In this document: in pieces, positions 32,765 through 42,431 of the stretch | Layout of the letters: every line of letters starts with the position of its first letter | Position numbering within the stretch: the first letter of the stretch is position 1 | From: Gammaproteobacteria bacterium | GTDB lineage: Bacteria; Pseudomonadota; Gammaproteobacteria; SZUA-140 | Length of the DNA stretch: 55,061 bases | Direction: 5' to 3' | NCBI GenBank assembly: GCA_015492435.1 | Contig: WGFB01000013.1 | Span: 1 to 55,061 of the forward strand | Made by a program: the position numbers and the translations under genes | Notes under the pieces: generated by a model | The model's database searches: none | Told to the model about the DNA's origin: nothing | What the model saw: the letters and a program-made list of their open reading frames with translations, nothing else

Positions 32765-33835
32765 ATGGATAAATTCATCAAGGCGGTGGAAATGTACGGC
32801 AGAACGCTATTTGTGGCCCTCGTCATGCTGATGGCCTCCGCAACCCCGCCGCTGGCGGACACCCTCAAGCTCAAGGAAGACCACCCCGAGCGTTACGTCG
32901 TGGTCAAGGGCGATACCCTGTGGGACATTTCCTCACGCTTTCTTGAAGATCCCTGGCTATGGCCGGAGATCTGGCAGCTCAACCCCGACATCGAGAACCC
33001 CCATCTCATCTATCCCGGCGATGTCATCAGCCTGGTATACGTGGATGGCAAGCCACGCCTGCGCATTGAACGGCGTGGACGCCCTATCGTCAAGCTCTCC
33101 CCCCAGGCGCGCTTCTCGGAGCTGGAAAGCGCCATCCCGACCATACCCGCCGACGCCATCAGGCAATTCCTGCTCTACCCGCGCATTATCAGCGAAGAGG
33201 AACTGGAGCAGACGGGCTATGTCGTCGCCCATGACGAAGGGAAACTTATCAGCGGAACCGGGGACCGGGTCTACGTGCGCAATCTCGACACGCAGGCAGG
33301 CAAGGAATACCGCATCATCCGGCCCGGAGACGCCTACCGCAACCCAGGGGCGAAAAAGAAGGACATCCTCGGCTTCGAGGCCCTGCAGGTGGCAACCGCC
33401 AAGCTGGTGCGCGGGGGAGACCCTTCCACGCTCCTCGTTACCCACGCTTCCCGCGAGATCCTGATCGGCGACCGCATCATACCCTTGGAAAACGAGGACA
33501 AACTGGATTATTTCTTCCTACCCCACCGTCCCGGCAAACCTGTTGAAGGCTATGTCATCTCTGTGCTGGACGGGGTTTCCCGCATTGGCCAGTATCACAC
33601 GGTGGTCCTCAACAAGGGCCGGAACGACGGACTCGAAGCCGGTCATGTGCTGGTGATTCACCAGACGGGTCATGTCATTCGCGATACTGTCGCCCGCCGG
33701 GGCGCCAAGGTGCAACTGCCCAGGGAACGCGCCGGCATCGTGCTGGTGGTGCGCACCTTTGACAAGGTCAGTTACGGCCTGGTCATGGAGGCGTTCCGTG
33801 ACATGCGCGTGTATGATACATTTACCCAGCCGTAG
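32765..33835 (+). CDS. exported LysM peptidoglycan-binding protein
   Basis: About 356 residues. A signal peptide is visible ([20 protein letters not shown], cleavage after LA); translation may begin at ATG 32765 or at ATG 32792, which starts directly at the signal. A single LysM domain follows ([20 protein letters not shown], then [20 protein letters not shown]). The rest, to the C-terminus, is the conserved part of the DprA-adjacent LysM family and has no catalytic motif I recognise. It is found divergent from def and upstream of dprA in many gammaproteobacteria; an envelope-associated role is inferred. Confidence 0.9.
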   Translation: MDKFIKAVEMYGRTLFVALVMLMASATPPLADTLKLKEDHPERYVVVKGDTLWDISSRFLEDPWLWPEIWQLNPDIENPHLIYPGDVISLVYVDGKPRLRIERRGRPIVKLSPQARFSELESAIPTIPADAIRQFLLYPRIISEEELEQTGYVVAHDEGKLISGTGDRVYVRNLDTQAGKEYRIIRPGDAYRNPGAKKKDILGFEALQVATAKLVRGGDPSTLLVTHASREILIGDRIIPLENEDKLDYFFLPHRPGKPVEGYVISVLDGVSRIGQYHTVVLNKGRNDGLEAGHVLVIHQTGHVIRDTVARRGAKVQLPRERAGIVLVVRTFDKVSYGLVMEAFRDMRVYDTFTQP

Positions 33836-33916
33836 CTGAACTCTGCGCGGCCCGGGAACCAGAACAAACGATAACGGCTTTTCATTCAGGACACGCCCGG
33901 CTTCAGGGAAGAGGCC

Positions 33917-35026
33917 ATGAACGCGGAACACGATATCCAGGACTGGCTGCTGCTGTCCCGCCTTCCAGGCATGGGGCCGCGCACCTGCCTGGCCTTGATA
34001 CGGCACTTCGGAAGCCCGCGGGGCGTTTTCACGGCGCGGGCGTGCGAACTGGCGGCCCTGGGCCTGCGGGACAAGATCATCAACACCATCCTGCGCCCGC
34101 CGGGAACGGATCATATCGCGGCGGACCTGGCCTGGCTGGAGCACGACGGCCGCCACCTCCTGACCTTGCGCGATGCCGCCTATCCCGCCCTGCTCAGGGA
34201 GATCCATGACCCGCCGCCCGTGCTCTTTGTGGCGGGAAATCCCAGAGTGCTCTCACAAGCGCAGATTGCCCTGGTGGGCAGCCGCAATCCCACACCCGGT
34301 GGATGCGAGATCGCCCATGAATTCGCCGCAAGCCTGGGACGCAGTGGTCTTGTCGTCACCAGTGGCATGGCGCTGGGCATCGACGGCGCCGGTCACCGTG
34401 GCGCGCTGGACAGCGGCGCCCCCACGGTGGCGGTGATGGGGACGGGACTGGACCGCATCTACCCCGCATGCCACCGGGATCTTGCCCGGCGCATCGAGGA
34501 AAATGGCGCCATGATATCGGAATTTCCCATAGGATCTGCCCCCTGCCGTAAGAATTTTCCGCGCCGCAACCGGCTTATCAGCGGCCTGAGCCTGGGCACC
34601 CTGGTGGTGGAGGCTGCCGTGCACAGCGGTTCCCTCATCACGGCCCGCATGGCCCTGGAGCAGGGCCGCGAAGTTTTTGCCGTGCCCGGATCCATCCGCA
34701 GCCCCCAGTCACGAGGCTGCCATGCCTTGCTCCGCGATGGCGCCAAACTGGTGGAATGCGTTGCCGATGTCCTGGAAGAACTACAGGGTTTTTCCACTCC
34801 CATACAGGCTTCGCCCGATAATGAGCCCCCTGAAACAGTGGAGGCCCAGTGTGATCCCCAGCAGCAAAATGTGCTGGATCATATTGACGATACCCCCACG
34901 AGTGTTGATATGCTTGTCGCGCGGACAGGATTGACGGCAGACCGGCTTTCCTCCATTCTGTTATGGCTGGAATTGCAAAACCGTATTGTTTCTCTCCCGG
35001 GAGGCACATTTACACGTCTCAAATAG
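33917..35026 (+). CDS. dprA: DNA-processing protein DprA
   Basis: A 369-residue DprA/Smf. The Rossmann core carries IALVGSRNPTPGG, VVTSGMALGIDGAGHRGAL, VMGTGLDRIYPACH, PRRNRLISGLS and GREVFAVPG. The N-terminal HhH/SAM-like region is LLLSRLPGMGPRTCLALI, and a C-terminal winged-helix domain starts near residue 300. DprA loads RecA on incoming single-stranded DNA in natural transformation, though it is also kept in non-competent species. GAAGAGG precedes the start. smg follows after 10 nt. Confidence 0.95.
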   Translation: MNAEHDIQDWLLLSRLPGMGPRTCLALIRHFGSPRGVFTARACELAALGLRDKIINTILRPPGTDHIAADLAWLEHDGRHLLTLRDAAYPALLREIHDPPPVLFVAGNPRVLSQAQIALVGSRNPTPGGCEIAHEFAASLGRSGLVVTSGMALGIDGAGHRGALDSGAPTVAVMGTGLDRIYPACHRDLARRIEENGAMISEFPIGSAPCRKNFPRRNRLISGLSLGTLVVEAAVHSGSLITARMALEQGREVFAVPGSIRSPQSRGCHALLRDGAKLVECVADVLEELQGFSTPIQASPDNEPPETVEAQCDPQQQNVLDHIDDTPTSVDMLVARTGLTADRLSSILLWLELQNRIVSLPGGTFTRLK

Positions 35027-35036
35027 AGGAAATCGA

Positions 35037-35528
35037 ATGAAGGAAAACATGCTGGACGTGCTGCTCTACCTGTTCGAGCATTGCGTGGACGAGGAACTCG
35101 TCCTCAATCCGGACGAGGACGCCATCAAGAACCGCCTCAGCGCCGCGGGCTTCCCCGACAAGGAAATCAGCAAGGCGTTCGAATGGCTGGAATCCCTGGC
35201 GCAGCTTCGCGAGCAGGGCAACGCCGCCCTCATCAGGTCCCCCAAGCAGCTCACCCACCGCATCTTTACCGCCGAGGAAATGGACCGCATCGACCAGCAA
35301 AGCCGCGGCCTGATACTGTTTCTGGAGCAAATGGACGTCCTCACACCCACCACGCGCGAGCTGGTCATCGACCGCGTCATGGCCCTGGAAAGCGAGGATA
35401 TCGATATCGAGGGCGTCAAGTGGGTCATTCTCATGGTGCTGTTCAATCAGCCCGGTTACGAGGCCGCCTGCACCTGGCTGGAGGACTTCGTCTTTGACGA
35501 CCAGAGCCTGAACCTGCAGTTGCACTGA
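35037..35528 (+). CDS. smg: Smg/DUF494 family protein
   Basis: A 163-residue acidic protein of the Smg (DUF494) family, recognised from MLDVLLYLFEHCVDEE at the N-terminus and VKWVILMVLFNQPG near the C-terminus. Its biochemical role is unknown. It regularly lies between dprA and topA, as here. AGAGGAAA lies before ATG 35037; an in-frame upstream ATG (34986) is inside dprA. Downstream is a 7-bp stem (TGGCGGC-AGT-GCCGCCA, 35551-35567) without a T-run, possibly a weak terminator. Confidence 0.93.
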   Translation: MKENMLDVLLYLFEHCVDEELVLNPDEDAIKNRLSAAGFPDKEISKAFEWLESLAQLREQGNAALIRSPKQLTHRIFTAEEMDRIDQQSRGLILFLEQMDVLTPTTRELVIDRVMALESEDIDIEGVKWVILMVLFNQPGYEAACTWLEDFVFDDQSLNLQLH

Positions 35529-35592
35529 CCCCGCGACAGCCCCGGGAAGTGGCGGCAGTGCCGCCAACGGGCGCACATCCCCGGCGTCAATC

Positions 35593-35606
35593 GATCACGT
35601 GTGATC
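35593..35606. promoter_or_regulatory. inverted repeat upstream of topA
   Basis: GATCAC-GT-GTGATC lies 150 bp before topA in the 228-bp smg-topA gap. It could be a protein-binding dyad. No -35/-10 pair was chosen with confidence and the regulator is unknown. Confidence 0.25.
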
Positions 35607-35756
35607 ACGCATGAACGGCGCTCAATTTATCTGATCAAACCGCGATATAGAGTAAGGACAAAGGATCGCGCGGGATCCTCGCCCGGCCACCATGACCTTA
35701 TTCATTGCAGGGCCATTGGCTTGCATTTCAATTTCACATGATGTTACAAAGCGCCC

Positions 35757-38057
35757 ATGAGTAAAAACCTGGTCATCGTGGAATCGCCCGCCAAGGCGAA
35801 AACCCTCAAGAAATACTTCGGCAAGGGCTTCGAGGTGCTGGCCTCCTACGGCCACGTGCGCGACCTGCTGCCCAAGGAAGGCGCCGTGGATCCCGACCAC
35901 GATTTCGCCATGAAATACCAGGTGATAGAAAAGAACAGCAAGCACATCGATGCCATCGCCAGGGCCATGAAGAAGGCGGACGCGCTCTACCTGGCCACGG
36001 ACCCGGACCGTGAGGGCGAGGCCATATCCTGGCACATCTACCACATCCTCAAGGAAAAAAATCTCCTCAAGGACAAACCGGCCTACCGCATCGTCTTTCA
36101 CGAGATCACCAAGAACGCCATCCAGGAAGCCCTGGCCCACCCCCGGGAGCTGTCCATGGAACTGGTCAATGCCCAGCAGGCGCGCCGCGCCCTGGACTTT
36201 CTGGTGGGCTTCAATCTCTCGCCCCTGCTGTGGAAAAAAATCCGCCGCGGGCTCTCCGCGGGACGGGTGCAGAGCCCGGCGCTGCGCATGATCGTGGAAC
36301 GCGAGCAGGAAATAGAGAATTTCAAGCCCCGGGAATACTGGACCATCGAGGCCGACGTCGCCAAGGGCAAGGATCGTTTCAGCGCCAAACTGTCCCGCTA
36401 CAAGGACAAGAAAATCACCCAGTTCAGCGTCACCCATGAAAAACAGGCGCGGGAGATCGAAAAACACATCCTGGATGTGGCTCAGGGCAAGCTGACCATC
36501 ATCAACATCGAGAAAAAGCAGCGCAAGCGCAATCCCGCCGCGCCCTTCATCACTTCCACCCTGCAACAGGAAGCCGCGCGCAAGCTGGGCTTCACGGCGC
36601 AACGCACCATGCGCACGGCCCAGCAATTGTATGAAGGCATCGACACGGGAGACGGCGCCACGGGTCTCATCACCTACATGCGCACGGACTCGGTCAATCT
36701 GGCCCAGGAGGCAATCGGGGAAATCCGCGCCTTCATCAGCCAGCGCTACGGCGCTGAAAACCTGCCCAAGCAGCCGCGCAGCTTCAAGACCAAGTCCAAG
36801 AACGCCCAGGAGGCCCACGAAGCCATCCGTCCCACCTCCATCGCCATGGAGCCCGATGCCATCAAGCAGCACCTGAGCAGCGACCAGTACAAACTCTACA
36901 ACCTGATCTGGAAGCGCGCCCTCGCCTGCCAGATGATTCACGCCACCATCAACACCGTCGCCGTCGACATGCAGGCCGGAGACGACGTCGTCTTCCGCAC
37001 CACCGGCTCCATCATCGCCAAACCGGGATTCATGGCGGTATATCAGGAAGGGCAGGATGACGACAAGCGCAAGAGCAAGGACGAGGAACACACGCTGCCG
37101 GATCTCCAAGTGGGCGATACCCTCAAGCTGGAAAGGCTGCATCCGGAACAGCACTTCACGGAACCACCACCGCGCTACAGCGAGGCCAGCCTCATCAAGG
37201 CCCTGGAAGAATATGGCATCGGCCGCCCCTCCACCTACGCCTCCATCATCGCCACTCTGCAGCAGAGAGACTACGCGGTATTGGACAAGAAGCGCTTCAA
37301 ACCCACGGATGTAGGGCGCATCGTCAACAAGTTCCTCACCGAGCATTTCGACCGCTATGTGGATTACGATTTCACGGCCAGGCTCGAAGATGAACTGGAT
37401 GCCGTCTCGCGCGGTGAAAAGGAGTGGATCCCGCTCATGAAGGAATTCTGGAAACCTTTCAAGGAACGGGTGGACACCAAGGACAAGACCGTACAGCGCA
37501 AGGATGTCACCCAGGAACTCATCGACGAGCAATGCCCCAAATGCGGCAAGCAGCTCTCCGTGCGCCTGGGGCGGCGTGGCATGTTCGTGGGCTGCACCGG
37601 CTTCCCGGACTGTGACTATACCCGCAATATCGGAGACGACGGCGATACGCCTGAAGTGGAAACCGTGGAAGGCAGGCAGTGCCCGCAGTGCGCGGCCGCG
37701 CTGATCATCCGCCAGGGACCCTATGGCAAGTTCATCGGCTGCAGCAACTACCCGGACTGCAAGTTCATAGAGCCCCTGGAAAAACCCACGGATACGGGTG
37801 TCGAATGCCCCCAGTGCAGGAAAGGCACGATGCTGAAGCGTAAATCCCGCCGCGGCAAGATTTTCTACTCATGCTCCACGTATCCGGACTGCGATTACGC
37901 GGTGTGGAACGAACCGGTGACCATACCCTGTCCCCAATGCGGCTGGCCCATGCTGACCATCAAGACCACCAAGCGCAAGGGCACGGAGATCGTCTGCCCG
38001 CAGAAGGACTGCGACTACATCGAGCCCTACGAGGAGCAAGACGCCAAGGCCTCCTGA
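35757..38057 (+). CDS. topA: DNA topoisomerase I
   Basis: A 766-residue type IA topoisomerase that relaxes negative supercoils. The Toprim domain carries VESPAKAKTL (Glu9) and DPDREGEAISWH; the active-site tyrosine is in GLITYMRTDSVNL near residue 306; IGRPSTYASII is the conserved domain IV motif. Four C-terminal cysteine clusters follow (CPKCGKQL, CPQCAAAL, CPQCRKGTM and CPQCGWPM, each with a later CxxxxxxDC or similar pair), so it has four zinc ribbons. E. coli TopA has three plus two degenerate ones. The stop is 10 bp from the convergent barrel gene. Confidence 0.96.
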   Translation: MSKNLVIVESPAKAKTLKKYFGKGFEVLASYGHVRDLLPKEGAVDPDHDFAMKYQVIEKNSKHIDAIARAMKKADALYLATDPDREGEAISWHIYHILKEKNLLKDKPAYRIVFHEITKNAIQEALAHPRELSMELVNAQQARRALDFLVGFNLSPLLWKKIRRGLSAGRVQSPALRMIVEREQEIENFKPREYWTIEADVAKGKDRFSAKLSRYKDKKITQFSVTHEKQAREIEKHILDVAQGKLTIINIEKKQRKRNPAAPFITSTLQQEAARKLGFTAQRTMRTAQQLYEGIDTGDGATGLITYMRTDSVNLAQEAIGEIRAFISQRYGAENLPKQPRSFKTKSKNAQEAHEAIRPTSIAMEPDAIKQHLSSDQYKLYNLIWKRALACQMIHATINTVAVDMQAGDDVVFRTTGSIIAKPGFMAVYQEGQDDDKRKSKDEEHTLPDLQVGDTLKLERLHPEQHFTEPPPRYSEASLIKALEEYGIGRPSTYASIIATLQQRDYAVLDKKRFKPTDVGRIVNKFLTEHFDRYVDYDFTARLEDELDAVSRGEKEWIPLMKEFWKPFKERVDTKDKTVQRKDVTQELIDEQCPKCGKQLSVRLGRRGMFVGCTGFPDCDYTRNIGDDGDTPEVETVEGRQCPQCAAALIIRQGPYGKFIGCSNYPDCKFIEPLEKPTDTGVECPQCRKGTMLKRKSRRGKIFYSCSTYPDCDYAVWNEPVTIPCPQCGWPMLTIKTTKRKGTEIVCPQKDCDYIEPYEEQDAKAS

Positions 38058-38067
38058 GGACTGGCGC

Positions 38068-38958
38068 TCAGAACTCCCAGACTCCCCTCAGCCCCGTGAC
38101 CGTCGATTCACTGTCCGGCTGGTACACCGCGGAGCGGTAGGTCCGCCCGCCACTGCGGAAGGTGAATGTTTCCGTGTCCGACCGGCTGAAGCGGGTCTGT
38201 TCGAAATAAAGGGAAAGAGAAAATGTACTGCGCTGCGGCAGGACGGGATAGATCAGCCACGAGGCATAATAGGAAAGCCGGGCGCGGGGCCGCAGATCCA
38301 CCGATGCGCCCAGGGTGTTGAAGTCGATGGTTTCCCATGTTCTCAGGGGGATCTTTATTCCCATATGGATGTTATGGCCATGGCCACGCGTCAACAATTG
38401 CAGGCCAAGGCCGGCCTTGGCATACAGAAAATGATAAGTCTCCAGATATCCTTGTACCGGCGTGCCATCCGTCAGTGAGCCGCTGCCGATATATCTTTGC
38501 CAGAAATCCGAGCCCAGGGAGAAGCGTCCGTCCACGGCACGCAGCAACCCGGCGGGTGACAGGGGAAAACGATACCCGGCCTTCAATTCCAGGGTGTTGC
38601 CGAAATAGCGCGTGCTCGTCTTGAAAGGTTTGAGTTCCGGCGCTGATGCGGTCAGATCGAAGGCATTGCCATCATAGGCCACCGAGCCATTGTAGATTCT
38701 TGCATCCAGTTCGATAAGGGCGCCGCGGCGCACATTGGTGAAATTGGAATAGGCCAGGCCCAGCGCGTACCGGGGGCCCGATTCCGAGAGGAAATTGGAG
38801 GCCTGGGGAATGGACTCCTTCCATTGATAGTATTCCGTGGCGGCATAGGGCCGCCAGGCCATGTCCCCCGCCCGCAGTCCCACGGCGGAGATATCCGCCG
38901 GCAACAGCAGAATCATGCCAGCGATCAGGGCAGGTAATGTATGAAATCCTCGTGCCAC
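38068..38958 (-). CDS. probable outer-membrane beta-barrel protein
   Basis: A 296-residue exported protein. The signal peptide is MARGFHTLPALIAGMILLLP followed by ADISA. The mature part alternates polar and aromatic residues in strand-like stretches (YALGLAYSNF, RALIELDARIY-like segments, TFSLSLYFEQTRF) and ends GLRGVWEF; a C-terminal Phe is the usual signal for BAM-mediated insertion. No named family is recognised. It is convergent with topA and its upstream side carries a MITE. Outer-membrane location is inferred from composition and the C-terminal residue. Confidence 0.65.
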   Translation of the reverse strand: MARGFHTLPALIAGMILLLPADISAVGLRAGDMAWRPYAATEYYQWKESIPQASNFLSESGPRYALGLAYSNFTNVRRGALIELDARIYNGSVAYDGNAFDLTASAPELKPFKTSTRYFGNTLELKAGYRFPLSPAGLLRAVDGRFSLGSDFWQRYIGSGSLTDGTPVQGYLETYHFLYAKAGLGLQLLTRGHGHNIHMGIKIPLRTWETIDFNTLGASVDLRPRARLSYYASWLIYPVLPQRSTFSLSLYFEQTRFSRSDTETFTFRSGGRTYRSAVYQPDSESTVTGLRGVWEF

Positions 38959-39058
38959 TACACCCTCCCGGCGAAAATATGTTCCGCCATTCCTCCTCTG
39001 GTGTAGTAGCGGCGAAAACCGCTCCTTCTTGAGGCGATCAACCCGGCAGTTGCATAAA

Positions 39059-39217
39059 GGAACCTCTGATTAATTCATGAACCGGCGTCTGGCGGCTGAA
39101 ATGTCCCGGCTCTGCGTTGAAAAGCTTGGCAATAGCGCACGATTACCTGCGCTTTTCGCCTTGATCCGGAACATTTCATCTCGCCATCCATCCGGTCCAG
39201 AATTAATCAGAGGCTCC
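39059..39217. mobile_element. MITE-like element, family A, copy 1
   Basis: A 159-bp non-coding palindromic element. Its ends, GGAACCTCTGATTAATTC and GAATTAATCAGAGGCTCC, are inverted repeats with one mismatch, and the two halves pair over nearly their full length. TAAA flanks both sides (39055-39058 and 39218-39221) as a target duplication. Its reverse complement matches the element at 45515-45673 almost throughout. No transposase is encoded; mobilisation in trans by an IS with the same ends is inferred. Confidence 0.85.
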
Positions 39218-39356
39218 TAAAATTGCAAGGGCCAACCGAGGATAACAACTTGTTTCATGCGCCCTGCTGTGTGTGACACCCCCAAGCGTTGGCGCCACAC
39301 CAGGTTTTATCCTGCAGCAGGCCGCGGGAAGACACAAGATACAAAAGGCTGCTTTC

Positions 39357-39398
39357 CTTTTACCTTTTACCTTGTATCTTGTACCTTGTATCTTGTAA
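39357..39398 (+). repeat. heptanucleotide tandem repeat
   Basis: Six consecutive 7-bp units: CTTTTAC, CTTTTAC, CTTGTAT, CTTGTAC, CTTGTAT, CTTGTAA. An inverted partial copy (ACAAGATACAAAAGG) lies at 39334-39348, so the region could fold. It is 67 bp upstream of the solute-binding protein gene. The rest of the 507-bp gap 38959-39465 is the MITE and sequence in which nothing else was recognised. Confidence 0.8.
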
Positions 39399-39465
39399 CT
39401 TTCGCAATCCCAGCACCCAGTTTTTGCAATGACCGGGTTAATACTGCGACTGGAATGACAGAGAA

Positions 39466-40221
39466 ATGATCAAGAAAGCGATTTCCTTCCTGCTATGCGC
39501 ACTCCTGCTGTCTGGCGCAGGGCTTTCCGCGGCCGCGGAACTGAAGCTTGCCACCAGTCCGTGGCCGCCCTATGTGGACGAGAATCTCCCCGGCAAGGGG
39601 CTGGCCATCAAACTGGTCACCACCGCCCTGTCGCGCGCCGGATACAAAACCAGCCTGAGAATCGAAACCTGGACCAGGACGCTGGAAGGCGCGGATATCG
39701 GCGTCTACGATGTCATTCCCGCGGCCTGGTACAACGAGGCGCGCGCCCGCGCCTTCAACTTCAGCAAACCCTATCTGACCAACAACATCATGCTGCTCAA
39801 GCGCAAGGACGACCCTTTCACCTTCAACGGACTGTCCGACCTGAAAGGCAGGATCATCGGCATCATCCCCGGCTACGCCTATGGCCCCGCCTTCGACGCC
39901 GCGGGAAACTTCTACCGCGTCAACAGCCGGCATCTCGTGGAAAATCTCACCAAGCTCCGCCTGGGGCAGATCGACCTGACGCTGGATGACGAGCGGGTGT
40001 TGCTGCACGACCTGGGAAAATACATGGCCAACAGCCAGGGCCAGTTCGTCATCCTGCCCAAGCCCCTGTCCGTCAACGGGCTGCACATTGCCGTGAGCAG
40101 GCAACGGCCCGATCATGAAAAAATCGTGACGGACTTTGACAAGGCCGTGGAGGAAATGAAGCAGGACGGCGAATACGAAAAGATTCTCAACGAATACGCA
40201 ATCTACAGAAAGCGCTTGTAA
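39466..40221 (+). CDS. periplasmic solute-binding protein, family 3
   Basis: A 251-residue exported protein. MIKKAISFLLCALLLSGAGL and then SAAAE give the signal peptide. The mature protein has the SBP_bac_3 pattern: LKLATSPWPPYVDENLPGKG, YDVIPAAWYNEARARAFNFS, LKGRIIGIIPGYAYGP and LRLGQIDLTLDD. Such proteins bind amino acids or other small polar ligands, usually for an ABC transporter; no permease or ATPase is nearby, so it may be a solitary receptor or serve a transporter elsewhere. The Trp/Tyr-rich start of the binding site does not fix the ligand. It is convergent with the lipoprotein gene. Confidence 0.85.
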   Translation: MIKKAISFLLCALLLSGAGLSAAAELKLATSPWPPYVDENLPGKGLAIKLVTTALSRAGYKTSLRIETWTRTLEGADIGVYDVIPAAWYNEARARAFNFSKPYLTNNIMLLKRKDDPFTFNGLSDLKGRIIGIIPGYAYGPAFDAAGNFYRVNSRHLVENLTKLRLGQIDLTLDDERVLLHDLGKYMANSQGQFVILPKPLSVNGLHIAVSRQRPDHEKIVTDFDKAVEEMKQDGEYEKILNEYAIYRKRL

Positions 40222-40368
40222 CCTGGCGCGCAACACGGGTACAACCCCGCCTTCGCCGTATTCTCACGCATCAAGCAAACCGCAACTGGAAGACGCGGAA
40301 GTGCGGCCCACGGAATAGTCACCACGGGACCGTGCCCGCCGCATGAGTTCCGCCGATGAAAACCTGGA

Positions 40369-41382
40369 TCAGGAATCCAGGCTCTCCCACGTCGTGGTAA
40401 GCGTCTGATCGGCAGTACCATCACCATCAACATCTATTTCAAGCTGAACATTGGTACTGTCGATAGCCGTCAGGGTCACGCTGCTGTTGCCCTCACCCGT
40501 GATCTTCATGCGGCCTGTGTAGGGATAATCCGGCGCCACGCCTTCGAAGGTCGCCAGGGTTTCAAATTGAACGTATCCACCGAGTTCAGTGCTGGATACG
40601 GTTCCATTGGCGTTCACGGTATAGGCCAGGGTCACATCATTTTCCGTGAAGGCGATGAGATAGTTGCTCAGGCTCTCGGTGACGCCATTGATGTCAATGG
40701 TAAGCGAGTTTCCCTTCACGGATCCCATGAAATTCACATCATCCTGGGTCTCCAGGGCATAACTCATGTCCCCGTTGAAGGTCGCCGTGTCTCCGCCTCC
40801 GGCGACCACCACATTTGCCAGGGTCATGGTCACATCAACACTCCAAACCGAATCCACCAGGGGATTTCCGCTCAACGCATTGAATCTCAAGGAGATCATG
40901 CCATTCACGGACACCATGTCCGAATAGTCGATACAATTGTTGAAGGTCAGGGTGAAACTGTCTCCCGCTGATAAGCCGAGGGAATTATCCGCATCGTCGA
41001 AAGCGACACTCACCGATCCACTGACGCCACAAGGCACCTCATCAGGGTGGGATATCCCCGTCAGCCGGGGAGGGGTATCGACATCATTCTGAAGAATCCA
41101 GCGTAATTGCTTGTTGGCGAATGCCGCCAGGCGCGGGCCTGCTCCGGCCTTCCGTACGGACACGCCCGTGACAATATCCCCGCCTTCACTTGCAACCTCA
41201 TACGTCGACTGGGCGTTCGCCGCGCCGGCGCCCGCCGCCGCCTCGGCGTTTGCCGTGGTGATCGCAACAGGGGTTTCCGTGCTTGCCGTGCTGCCTCCAC
41301 CACTGCCCCCACCCCCGCAAGAGGCAAGCAGAATGAAAATGAGCAGACCAGAAAACCGGAAGTATCGGCGAATGCTTCCCAT
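40369..41382 (-). CDS. lipoprotein of unknown function
   Basis: A 337-residue lipoprotein. The signal MGSIRRYFRFSGLLIFILLA ends in the lipobox LLAS-Cys22, followed by a glycine/serine-rich linker (GGGGSGGGS) typical of surface or outer-membrane-anchored lipoproteins. The mature domain is rich in Asp, Thr, Val and Gly in beta-strand-like segments and contains no motif I recognise. GAGGAG precedes ATG 41382. It lies 253 bp downstream of the histidine kinase of the quorum-sensing cluster on the same strand, but the gap suggests a separate promoter. Confidence 0.78.
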   Translation of the reverse strand: MGSIRRYFRFSGLLIFILLASCGGGGSGGGSTASTETPVAITTANAEAAAGAGAANAQSTYEVASEGGDIVTGVSVRKAGAGPRLAAFANKQLRWILQNDVDTPPRLTGISHPDEVPCGVSGSVSVAFDDADNSLGLSAGDSFTLTFNNCIDYSDMVSVNGMISLRFNALSGNPLVDSVWSVDVTMTLANVVVAGGGDTATFNGDMSYALETQDDVNFMGSVKGNSLTIDINGVTESLSNYLIAFTENDVTLAYTVNANGTVSSTELGGYVQFETLATFEGVAPDYPYTGRMKITGEGNSSVTLTAIDSTNVQLEIDVDGDGTADQTLTTTWESLDS

Positions 41383-41635
41383 GGGACTTCTCCTCAAGTC
41401 GGGCATATGCTGGAGAACATTTTGGTCAGGGAGAATTTTACACCAACGACGCGCGCACATGAATCATGCCCGCATTTCCTATAATGCGGGTCAGAAACCA
41501 ACCCCTTGGGCAACAATAGTATGTCGTGTTCAGCAATTGATTTGAGAAAAACAGGCATGCGAGGGACTTCTGAGGCTTACTCAGGTAGCCTGATTGTAGA
41601 AACACAGCTTTTTCCGTATAAGAACCCCGCCGCGG

Positions 41636-42406
41636 TCACGGCCCTGGCATCGTGAAGTAGAATACCGCGCCCAAGCCGGGCCTGCTGCGCGCCCATATGC
41701 GCCCCCCATGATGTTGCACGATCCTCTTCGCCGTCGCCAGGCCTACCCCGCTGCCTTCAAATGCCGGATCACTGGACAAGCGGCGGAAGGCCGCAAAAAT
41801 TTCGTCGGCCTTGTCCTGCTCGAAGCCGATACCATCGTCGGCGACATAATAAATCACAACGCCATCCTCTTCCTTCATCCCGACCTCGATGTTGGAAATC
41901 TCGTTCTTGCGCGTATATTTCCAGGCATTCTCCAGGAGATTCATCATCAATATGCGTGTCAGCACCCCGCTGGCCATCACCGTCATGCCGGGATGGACGA
42001 CAAATTTCGCCTTTCTGTCCGGCGCATGGCGGGAAAACTCCCTCAGAATCCCGGCGCACAGATCACTGAGATCCACTGGCTGCCTGGCAGATGGGGGGTG
42101 GGAAGACCGGGAGAGATCCAGCAGGTCGGTGATGAGCCGCTTCGCCTGCTTGGCGGCGTTGTTAACCCGCTGCATGTAAATGATTTCGTCGGGCTGGTGA
42201 TTCCGCGAGTATTCGTGCAGCAGTATCTCGCTGTAACCCTCGATGCGTGTCAGGGGCGCATAGAGATCGTGAGCAGCGGAATAATTGAATGCCTCAAGGT
42301 CCTTCTTCTCACGCTCCAGAGCCTCGATGCGCTGTCTCAGCACGTCGATCTCAGCGGCCTCCCTGGCGCCGCCGCCGCTCGCTTTTTCACGGCCGTTTCC
42401 TTCCAT
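41636..42406 (-). CDS. soluble sensor histidine kinase in the quorum-sensing operon
   Basis: A 256-residue cytoplasmic kinase without membrane segments or a recognisable sensor domain. A coiled-coil-like stretch (about 18-40, EIDVLRQRIEALEREKKDLE) precedes the HisKA motif SAAHDLYAPLTRIEGYSE with phosphoacceptor His46. The ATP-binding core has an N-box (MMNLLENAWKYT), DDGIGF and GSGVGLATAKRIVQ. It resembles the output module of bacteriophytochrome-type kinases. AGGAG is 11 nt upstream of ATG 42406. It begins 25 nt after the receiver-like gene coupled to luxI, so co-transcription from the lux-box promoter is likely. Its partner is not known. Confidence 0.88.
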   Translation of the reverse strand: MEGNGREKASGGGAREAAEIDVLRQRIEALEREKKDLEAFNYSAAHDLYAPLTRIEGYSEILLHEYSRNHQPDEIIYMQRVNNAAKQAKRLITDLLDLSRSSHPPSARQPVDLSDLCAGILREFSRHAPDRKAKFVVHPGMTVMASGVLTRILMMNLLENAWKYTRKNEISNIEVGMKEEDGVVIYYVADDGIGFEQDKADEIFAAFRRLSSDPAFEGSGVGLATAKRIVQHHGGRIWARSRPGLGAVFYFTMPGP

Positions 42407-42431
42407 GTCGTGCCGCTCCTGCCTTGTTACG

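Noticed and set aside
35622..37532. A 636-codon minus-strand open frame opposite topA
   Set aside because: It is the antisense shadow of topoisomerase I; no start signal or recognisable protein.
39357..39398. CRISPR-like repeat
   Set aside because: The units are 7 bp, contiguous and without spacers; no cas genes are present.
38959..39465. Transposase gene for the MITE families
   Set aside because: No frame in this gap or near any of the five elements encodes a transposase; the elements are non-autonomous.
39257..39469. A 70-codon plus-strand frame upstream of the solute-binding protein
   Set aside because: It translates the heptanucleotide repeat (FTFYLVSCTLYLVTF) and overlaps the real start; low complexity.
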